The position numbers and the translations under genes are program-made. The notes under the pieces are model-generated. The model did no database searches, was not told where the DNA came from, and was given only the letters and a program-made list of their open reading frames with translations. A stretch of 11,405 nucleotides of DNA from Actinomycetales bacterium. Its GTDB lineage: Bacteria > Actinomycetota > Actinomycetes > Actinomycetales > JAHECE01. The stretch spans positions 440 through 11,844 of the forward strand of contig JAHECE010000064.1 in NCBI GenBank assembly GCA_024641895.1, given 5' to 3'. Numbering within the stretch: the stretch's first letter is position 1; every line of letters starts with the position of its first letter. This document shows, in pieces, positions 6,118 to 11,405 of the stretch.

Positions 6118-6723
6118 AGCGAGGAGCGTCGTCCCTACCGGATGACCGCCCGCGCAGAGCAGGCGGCCGCAACCGCAGAGCGCATCCTCGCCGCCGCGAT
6201 CGCACTCCTGTGGGAGCGCGCCTCCACGCAGATCCCGCTCGATCTGGTCGCCGAACGAGCCGGGGTGAGCGTCCAGACCGTCCTGCGCCGTTTCGGGTCC
6301 AAGGACGGCTTGCTCGCCGCTGCCGCGGATCGCCAGCGCCGTGACATCCAGAACCAGCGCGACGAGGCGCCGGTGGGAGACGTCCCCGGTGCCGTCACCG
6401 TGCTCTTCGACCACTACGAGGAGGTCGGGGCGAAGGTGCTGACCCTCTTGAGCGAGGAGCGACGGGTGCCGGAGCTCGCCCAGATCGCCGACGAGGGCCG
6501 CGCCTACCACCGCGCGTGGTGCGGCCGCGTGTTCGCCCCAGCGCTCGCGGGGCTCGGCGCCGAGGACCACGACCGCCGCTTGGCCCAGCTCGTCGCCGTG
6601 TGCGACGTCTACACATGGCAGCTGCTGCGACTCGATGCCGGGCTGTCCCGCCCGCAGGCGGAACTCGCCGTCGTCGAGCTGCTCGAACCCCTGACGACCA
6701 CCGACAGATCGGAGAGCCGCTGA
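6112..6723 (+). CDS. TetR/AcrR-family transcriptional regulator
   Basis: A 203-residue protein. Residues 21-70 form the TetR DNA-binding domain: helix 1 TAERILAAAIALLWERA, then LDLVAERAGVSVQTVLRRFGSKDGLLAAA with the helix-turn-helix (43-62) and the Phe-Gly-Ser-Lys-Asp-Gly-Leu motif closing it. The C-terminal 130 residues are the variable all-helical ligand-binding and dimer domain. ATG 6112 is chosen because the -10 TAATGT is seven bases upstream; Met11 (6142) is an alternative but would cut an ordinary basic N-terminus. Its stop overlaps the ATG of the glycosyltransferase (TGATG), so both are one operon with coupled translation. It most likely represses this operon until a ligand binds. The ligand is unknown, plausibly the glycosyltransferase substrate. 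Confidence 0.9.
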   Translation: MKSEERRPYRMTARAEQAAATAERILAAAIALLWERASTQIPLDLVAERAGVSVQTVLRRFGSKDGLLAAAADRQRRDIQNQRDEAPVGDVPGAVTVLFDHYEEVGAKVLTLLSEERRVPELAQIADEGRAYHRAWCGRVFAPALAGLGAEDHDRRLAQLVAVCDVYTWQLLRLDAGLSRPQAELAVVELLEPLTTTDRSESR

Positions 6724-7973
6724 TGGCCCGCATCCTCGCCTACACCACTCCCGCGCGGGGCCACCTCTACCCGCTCAGCGCCGTTCTGGCCGAGCTCCGT
6801 GACCGCGGCCACGACGTGTTCGTGCGGACCCTGGCCGCGGAGGTCCCGCTCCTGCGGCAACGAGGCTTCCGGGCCGAGCCGATCGACCCCGCGATCGAGG
6901 CGCTCGAGATGTCCGACTGGCGCGAGAAGGGCTCGATGGCGGGCCTCCGACGGGCGGTGGCCGTGTTCGCCGAGCGTGCCGCCTATGACGCGCCGGACCT
7001 GCGCCGCGCGATCGAGGAGGTCGAGCCGGACGCCCTGGTCGTCGACGTCAATGCCTGGGGAGCGCTCGCGACGGCCGAGGCGGCGGGCAAGCCCTGGGCG
7101 ATGTTCGCCCCGTACCCGCTGCCGATCCCGTCCACCGATGCGCCGCCGTTCGGCCCCGGCCTGCCACCCGCCCGTGGCCCGCTCGGCCGGCTGCGTGACA
7201 GGGTCCTCGCGCCGATCGTCTTCGGCGGCATCGACAAGGTGTCACTGGCCCCGACGAACGCGGTGCGGGCCGCCGCCGGCGTCCAGCCGGTCGCCTCCGC
7301 GTCCGGGGTCTTCGCGACGGCGCCACTGGTGCTGGCGATGACCGCGGAGCCGCTGGAGTACCACCGGCGTGACTGGCCCGCCTCGGTCGAGCTCGTCGGC
7401 CCGTGCTCCTGGGAGCCGCCCGCCGACCCTCCGCCGTGGCTCGCCGAGATCGACCGGCCCCTCGTCCTCGTCACCACGTCCTCGGAGTTCCAGGACGACG
7501 GCGCACTCGTGCGGGTAGCACTGGAGGCACTCGCGGACGAGCCCGTCGTCGTCGTCGCCACGGTGCCGTCGGGCAGCCCGGACGACTACGCAGTCCCGGC
7601 CAACGCCCGCGTCGAGCGGTTCGTGCCGCACGGACCGCTCCTGGAGCGCGCGGCTTGTGCGGTGACCCACGGCGGCATGGGGGCTACCCAGAAGGCGCTC
7701 GCCCACGGCGTCCCTGTGGTTGCGGTGCCGTTCGGCCGGGACCAGTTCGAGGTGGCCCGCCGCGTCGAGGCCTCCGGTGCCGGCACCCGCCTGCCCGCCA
7801 GGCGGCTGACCGCGGACCGGTTGCGCGCCAAGGTCCGCCAGAGGTCGGCCATGGCCGAGGGCGCCCGCCGCGTCCAGGAAGGCTTCGTCGCTGCGGGCGG
7901 CCCGGCCCGCGCCGCCGACCTGGTCGAGCGACGCCTCCTGGCGCCACACTCCCGCCCCGTCGCCGCCGACTGA
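6723..7973 (+). CDS. GT1-family (UGT/MGT-like) glycosyltransferase
   Basis: A 416-residue GT-B enzyme that transfers sugar from an NDP-sugar to a small acceptor. The N-terminal domain opens ARILAYTTPARGHLYPLSAVLAELRDRGHDV with His14 where family members have the catalytic histidine, and VVDVN (106-110) may supply the partner acid. The C-terminal domain carries the nucleotide-sugar signature at about 300-348: FVPHGPLL, THGGMGATQKAL and GVPVVAVPFGRDQFEVARRV. There is no signal peptide or membrane segment, so it is cytosolic. Relatives include macrolide-inactivating (Mgt), rifampicin-modifying (Rgt) and natural-product transferases. With its own TetR and no biosynthetic genes around, a role in detoxification of a drug or plant/microbial compound is more likely than in a pathway (inference). 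Its ATG overlaps the tetR stop; no separate ribosome site is needed. Acceptor and sugar unknown. Confidence 0.9.
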   Translation: MARILAYTTPARGHLYPLSAVLAELRDRGHDVFVRTLAAEVPLLRQRGFRAEPIDPAIEALEMSDWREKGSMAGLRRAVAVFAERAAYDAPDLRRAIEEVEPDALVVDVNAWGALATAEAAGKPWAMFAPYPLPIPSTDAPPFGPGLPPARGPLGRLRDRVLAPIVFGGIDKVSLAPTNAVRAAAGVQPVASASGVFATAPLVLAMTAEPLEYHRRDWPASVELVGPCSWEPPADPPPWLAEIDRPLVLVTTSSEFQDDGALVRVALEALADEPVVVVATVPSGSPDDYAVPANARVERFVPHGPLLERAACAVTHGGMGATQKALAHGVPVVAVPFGRDQFEVARRVEASGAGTRLPARRLTADRLRAKVRQRSAMAEGARRVQEGFVAAGGPARAADLVERRLLAPHSRPVAAD

Positions 7974-7994
7974 GCTGCGCCGCCCGGGCCTCAC

Positions 7995-8000
7995 TAGGAT
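7995..8000 (+). promoter_or_regulatory. -10 element or ribosome site of metG
   Basis: TAGGAT fits the TANNNT -10 pattern and lies eight bases before the metG ATG (8009), which would give a leaderless message. The same bases contain AGGA, which could instead be a weak Shine-Dalgarno nine bases from the start on a message reading through from the glycosyltransferase gene. The sequence cannot separate the two. No T-box or other leader fits in the 35-base gap. Confidence 0.4.
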
Positions 8001-8008
8001 GCTCGGCC

Positions 8009-9835
8009 ATGACCTCGATCCTCTCCGCCGTCGCGTGGCCGTACGCCAACGGCCCCCGGCACATCGGCCACGTCGCCGGCTTCGGCGTGCCCTCGGACGT
8101 GTTCAGCCGGTACATGCGGATGGCGGGTCATGACGTGCTCATGGTCTCGGGAACGGACGAGCACGGGACGCCGATCCTGGTCCAGGCCGAGCACGAGGGG
8201 GTCAGCCCCCAGGAGCTCGCCGACCGGTACAACCGGGTGATCGTCGAAGACCTGACCCAGCTCGGCCTCTCCTACGACCTGTTCACGCGGACGACCACGC
8301 GCAACCACTACGCCGTCGTCCAGGAGATGTTCCGCACCGTCCACAGGAACGGCTACATGGTCGAGCAGACGACCATGGGCGCCATCTCCCCGTCGACGGG
8401 CCGGACGCTGCCCGACCGCTACATCGAGGGCACCTGCCCGATCTGCGGCTACGACGGGGCGCGCGGCGACCAGTGCGACAACTGCGGGAACCAGCTCGAC
8501 GCGGCCGAGCTCAAGAACCCGCGCAGCCGGATCAACGGCGAGATCCCGAAGTTCGTGAACACCGAGCACTTCTTCCTCGACCTGCCCGCGCTCGCGGACG
8601 CCCTCGAGGCCTGGCTGCGCACGCGCACCGAGTGGCGGCCGAACGTCCTGAAGTTCTCCCTCAACCTGCTCGAGGACATCCGCCCGCGCGCGATGACGCG
8701 GGACATCGACTGGGGCATCCCGGTCCCGTTGCCCGGCTGGGAGAAGAACCCCGCCAAGCGGCTCTACGTCTGGTTCGACGCGGTCATCGGCTATCTCTCC
8801 GCGTCGATCGAGTGGGCGCGCCGCCAGGAGCTCGCCGGCGCCGCCACGGCCGACGCCTGGCGCCAGTGGTGGAACGAGGAGTCCGCTCGGACGTACTACT
8901 TCATGGGCAAGGACAACATCACCTTCCACTCCCAGATCTGGCCGGCCGAGCTGCTGGCCTACGACGGGCGTGGCTCCCGCGGTGGTGAGCCCGGCCCGTA
9001 CGGGACGCTGAACCTGCCGACCGAGGTGGTCTCGAGCGAGTTCCTCACCATGGAGGGCAAGCAGTTCTCCTCCTCCCGCGGCGTGGTGATCTACGTGCGG
9101 GACATGCTGGCCCGCTACCAGCCGGACGCGCTGCGCTACTTCATCGCGACCGCGGGCCCGGAGAACTCCGACTCGGACTTCACCTGGGCCGAGTTCAAGC
9201 GCCGCACGAACGACGAGCTCGTCGCCGGCTGGGGCAACCTCGTCAACCGCACCGCGAGCATGGTCCACAAGAGCTTCGGCGAGATCCCGGCGCCGGGTCG
9301 TCTCGAGCCGGTCGACACCGCGCTGCTGGACCAGTGCGCCGCCGCGTTCACCACCGTCGGCGAACTCGTCGCCTCGCACCGGCAGAAGGCCGCGATCGCC
9401 GAGGCCATGCGCGTGGTCGGCGAGGCGAACAAGTACATCTCGGACACGGAGCCCTGGAAGCTCAAGGGTCCCGAGGGGTCGCCGGAGCGCGAGCGCCTGG
9501 GCACCGTCCTGAACACGGCCGCCCAGGCAGTCTCGGACTGCCGCACCCTGCTCTCGCCGTTCCTGCCGCACGCGGCGCAGGCCGTGCACGAGACCTTCGG
9601 CGGCACGGGGACCGTCTCGCCGCTGCCCGTGATCGAGGAGGTCACCGACCTCGACGACGACTCCCGCACCTATCCGGTCATCACGGGCGACTACCGGTTG
9701 GGCCACACCCTGCCGGCGTGGCGCCGGGCCCCCCTGACCCCCGGCGCCCCGGTCGCCAAGCCGGCGCCGGTGTTCACCAAGCTGGACGATGCGATCGTCG
9801 AGGAGGAGCTCGACCGGCTCCGCGCGAGGGCGTGA
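8009..9835 (+). CDS. metG: Methionyl-tRNA synthetase
   Basis: A 608-residue class Ia synthetase charging tRNA(Met) with methionine in the cytosol. Seen: the HIGH motif at 18-21 (GPRHIGH), GTDEHGTP (48-55), a zinc knuckle C143-x2-C146-x9-C156-x2-C159 with the E. coli MetG spacing, DWGIPVPLPGW (234-244), YVWFDAVIGYLSA (253-265), GKDNITFHSQIWPAELL (300-316) and the anticodon-binding helical domain after about residue 385. The KMSKS loop is divergent: KQFSSSRG (351-358), with Ser at the usual second lysine. The C-terminal tRNA-binding/dimer domain of E. coli MetG (676 aa) is absent. ATG 8009 begins the canonical first strand. It precedes tatD and the rpf gene exactly as in mycobacteria (Rv1007c-Rv1009), though there metS is on the other strand. 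Confidence 0.96.
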   Translation: MTSILSAVAWPYANGPRHIGHVAGFGVPSDVFSRYMRMAGHDVLMVSGTDEHGTPILVQAEHEGVSPQELADRYNRVIVEDLTQLGLSYDLFTRTTTRNHYAVVQEMFRTVHRNGYMVEQTTMGAISPSTGRTLPDRYIEGTCPICGYDGARGDQCDNCGNQLDAAELKNPRSRINGEIPKFVNTEHFFLDLPALADALEAWLRTRTEWRPNVLKFSLNLLEDIRPRAMTRDIDWGIPVPLPGWEKNPAKRLYVWFDAVIGYLSASIEWARRQELAGAATADAWRQWWNEESARTYYFMGKDNITFHSQIWPAELLAYDGRGSRGGEPGPYGTLNLPTEVVSSEFLTMEGKQFSSSRGVVIYVRDMLARYQPDALRYFIATAGPENSDSDFTWAEFKRRTNDELVAGWGNLVNRTASMVHKSFGEIPAPGRLEPVDTALLDQCAAAFTTVGELVASHRQKAAIAEAMRVVGEANKYISDTEPWKLKGPEGSPERERLGTVLNTAAQAVSDCRTLLSPFLPHAAQAVHETFGGTGTVSPLPVIEEVTDLDDDSRTYPVITGDYRLGHTLPAWRRAPLTPGAPVAKPAPVFTKLDDAIVEEELDRLRARA

Positions 9836-9891
9836 GACGTGGGGGTCGCCTTGGCGGGTAGGGCGGCGCGTGGCTGAGTCGGTCGGCACCG

Positions 9892-10857
9892 GTGGGTAGG
9901 CCTGGACGCGAGCGGGGGTGGCCCCCGCCGCCGGAGCCGCTGCCCCTTCCGGTCGTCGACAACCACACCCACCTCGAGGCCGTGCTCGACGTCGAGGCCA
10001 CAGACGACGGCGCGACGGGACGCGGCGCGGACGTCGCCCCGCGAGGAGGGACCTCGCACTTCCCGCCGCGGTCGCTCGCCGACCACCTGGCCCTTGCCGC
10101 CGCCGTCGGTGTGCCGACCATGGTGCAGATCGGCTGCGACCTCGACTCCGCCGACTGGACCGCCGCCGCCGTGCGGGAGCACGCGGCGCTGGTCGGGGGA
10201 GTCGCGATCCACCCCAACGAGGCGGTGCTGCACGCCGGGGTGCGCGAGGTGGCCCCGGACGGTCTCGAGCCCGCCCCGAGGCCCAGGCACGCCACGTCGC
10301 TCGACGACGCCATCGCCCACATCGCGCACCTGGCGGCGGCCGAGCCCCGCATCCGGGTCATCGGAGAGACGGGGCTCGACCACTTCAGGGCCGGTGAGCG
10401 CGGCCGTGCCGTCCAGCGCGAGTCGTTCCGCGCCCACATCGCCCTGGCGAAGGAGCTCGACCTCGTCCTGCAGATCCACGACAGGGACGCGCACGGCGAC
10501 GTCCTGGACGTGCTGGAGCGCGACGGTGCCCCGGAACGCACGGTCTTCCACTGCTTCTCCGGCGACGCGGCCCTGGCCCGGCGCTGCGTGGCCGAGGGCT
10601 GGTTCCTCTCGTTCGCCGGACCCTTGACCTTTCGTGCCAACGAGGAGCTGCGGGCGGCGGTCCGGGCGACCCCGCTGAGCCAGATGCTGGTAGAGACGGA
10701 CGCCCCGTACCTCACGCCCCACCCCTATCGGGGCAGGCCCAATGCTCCGTACCTGATCCCGCACACAGTCCGCATGATCTCGACGGTGCTGGACCTGCCG
10801 CCCGCGCTCGCCTGCGAGGGGCTGAACCGGACGGCGACGGGCCTCTACGACCTCTGA
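9892..10857 (+). CDS. tatD: TatD-family metal-dependent hydrolase
   Basis: A 321-residue TIM-barrel enzyme of the TatD family (metal-dependent DNases, 3'-5' exonuclease and AP-endonuclease activities reported). Metal ligands are visible in order: H25 and H27 in VVDNHTHL, E159 in IGETGLDHF, H196 in QIHDRDA, H220 in FHCFSGD and D270 in VETDAPYLTPHPYRGRPNAP. It is longer than E. coli TatD (about 260) because of a 20-residue Pro-rich start and two insertions, after HTHL (about 33-58) and after IHPNEA (about 113-136). The GTG at 9892 is the only usable start after the in-frame stop at 9859; no good Shine-Dalgarno or -10 precedes it, so it probably depends on transcription from metG, 56 bases upstream. 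Members of this family neighbour rpfB and ksgA in actinobacteria. Confidence 0.94.
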   Translation: MGRPGRERGWPPPPEPLPLPVVDNHTHLEAVLDVEATDDGATGRGADVAPRGGTSHFPPRSLADHLALAAAVGVPTMVQIGCDLDSADWTAAAVREHAALVGGVAIHPNEAVLHAGVREVAPDGLEPAPRPRHATSLDDAIAHIAHLAAAEPRIRVIGETGLDHFRAGERGRAVQRESFRAHIALAKELDLVLQIHDRDAHGDVLDVLERDGAPERTVFHCFSGDAALARRCVAEGWFLSFAGPLTFRANEELRAAVRATPLSQMLVETDAPYLTPHPYRGRPNAPYLIPHTVRMISTVLDLPPALACEGLNRTATGLYDL

Positions 10858-11078
10858 GCTGCCGTCGTCTGCCCGGGGAATCAGGGCCTTGACCTGCAGA
10901 TAAAGCCCTAACGCGGGTCTGTGCCGATCGCTTCGACCGCGGCTGCGACGAGCCTTGAGCGCGCTTTGTGATGTCGGTAACACCTCACTTCCAGGGGTAT
11001 TCGGGCATATCACGAATCGGTTACGGTCTCACCAGTCACTTCCCCCAGAGGGACCCCCGCAACAGAGGCAGGCACTTC
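10858..11078 (+). other. Gene-free regulatory interval between tatD and the rpf-like gene
   Basis: This 221-base gap has lower GC than its surroundings from about 10960 to 11030. It contains two GTAAC/GTTAC boxes in matching contexts (TCGGTAAC ending at 10981 and TCGGTTAC ending at 11024), an inverted ATTCG/CGAAT pair (10999-11017), and TACGGT (11022-11027), a TANNNT -10 that would start a leader of about 45 bases. GTAAC-type repeats upstream of cell-wall hydrolase genes recall MtrA sites; MtrA is known to control rpf genes in corynebacteria and mycobacteria. No clear -35 is seen. No riboswitch core or open reading frame was recognised. Confidence 0.4.
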
Positions 11079-11405
11079 GTGCGTTCCCCCCTGAGCTCCT
11101 CCTTCGGTCGCCCGGACGCCGGCGACGACGCCGCGGCCGAGGCCGGCCCCCGCTCACGCGCCCTGCGCGGAGCGGCGCGGGGCGCCCTGCTCTTCGCGCT
11201 CGTCGCAGGAACGGGCGCCTACGCCGTCGCCCAGGGCAACCCGCTCTCCGACACGGCGCCCAGCCCGTCCGCGTCCCCGTCCGACGTCGCCGCGAGCCTC
11301 GCCTGGACGACCGGCACCGGCGAGGTCGCGTCCCGCTCCGAGGCCCGGCTGGCCCTGCCCTCGACGGTCTCCTTCACCGTCGACGGCGCGACGGCCTCGG
11401 CCCTG
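11079..11405 (+). CDS. Rpf-like exported protein with DUF348 start, 5' part only
   Basis: The first 109 residues of a gene cut by the window edge. Residues 1-33 are cytoplasmic and rich in Ser, Asp and Arg; about 34-51 (GALLFALVAGTGAYAVAQ) form a single membrane or signal-anchor segment. A Ser/Pro-rich linker (SPSASPS) follows, then LPSTVSFTVDGATASAL, which looks like the opening strand of a DUF348 (ubiquitin-like) domain. DUF348 plus G5 plus a lysozyme-like domain is the layout of resuscitation-promoting factor RpfB, and the position right after metG-tatD matches Rv1009. The diagnostic transglycosylase domain is beyond the edge, so the assignment rests on context and the N-terminus. GTG 11079 has AGAGGCAGG upstream (11064-11072). 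The linker between membrane segment and DUF348 is longer than usual. Confidence 0.7.
   Translation, partial: MRSPLSSSFGRPDAGDDAAAEAGPRSRALRGAARGALLFALVAGTGAYAVAQGNPLSDTAPSPSASPSDVAASLAWTTGTGEVASRSEARLALPSTVSFTVDGATASAL

Noticed and set aside
7974..8008. T-box leader for metG
   Set aside because: The gap is only 35 bases, far too short for a specifier stem and antiterminator.
7994..9889. 631-codon open frame on the minus strand opposite metG
   Set aside because: Low-complexity Arg/Val/Gly-rich product; MetRS on the plus strand is complete and unambiguous.
9691..11013. 440-codon open frame on the minus strand opposite tatD
   Set aside because: It crosses the metG end, tatD and the intergenic gap with no domain or start signal; TatD metal ligands are intact on the other strand.
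10858..11078. c-di-AMP (ydaO-type) riboswitch upstream of the rpf-like gene
   Set aside because: Such riboswitches precede some actinobacterial rpf genes, but the conserved core and its pairing pattern are not recognisable here and the predicted leader is only about 45 bases.

Overview
The window looks like chromosomal DNA from a high-GC actinobacterium, most likely of the Micrococcales (Cellulomonas-like). The reasons are strong GC bias at third codon positions, frequent GTG starts, an F420-dependent oxidoreductase, a protein O-mannosyltransferase and an Rpf-type gene. The order pmt (divergent) - rsmI - ... - metG - tatD - rpf matches the neighbourhood known in Mycobacterium tuberculosis (Rv1002c, Rv1003, Rv1007c, Rv1008, Rv1009). 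This makes most of the window a conserved housekeeping locus with a few lineage-specific insertions. Genus placement is inference.

Left part (1-1887): the 5' end of a secreted DUF4397 protein (minus), a NUDIX hydrolase (minus), and an F420-dependent LLM-class oxidoreductase (plus) transcribed divergently from the NUDIX gene. Middle (1903-5838): pmt (minus) meets the LLM gene tail to tail and is divergent from rsmI (plus), with only 32 bp between the two start codons; an AlaC-type aminotransferase follows rsmI. A gene-free, strongly structured stretch (5839-6111) separates this from a TetR regulator and a GT1 glycosyltransferase whose stop and start codons overlap (TGATG). Right part (8009-11405): metG, tatD, a 221-bp regulatory gap and the 5' end of an Rpf-like cell-wall protein cut by the window edge.

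How the genes fit together: rsmI, metG and tatD are translation or nucleic-acid housekeeping genes. pmt, the Rpf-like gene and the DUF4397 gene act on the cell envelope. tetR plus GT1 forms a self-contained regulator-effector pair that could modify a small molecule; it is the most accessory-looking module.

The most useful regulatory signals are: (1) a repeated pattern of TANNNT -10 hexamers 6-8 nt before start codons that mostly lack Shine-Dalgarno sequences, suggesting leaderless mRNAs for NUDIX, pmt, alaC, tetR and possibly metG; (2) a 27-bp imperfect palindrome covering the tetR -10 and start codon; (3) a 90-bp MITE/REP-like inverted repeat upstream of tetR that competes with a second 11-bp pairing. 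I found no tRNA, rRNA, CRISPR array, insertion sequence or phage gene. I see no clearly new multi-gene system; the tetR-GT1 module and its upstream structured DNA are the best candidates for follow-up.
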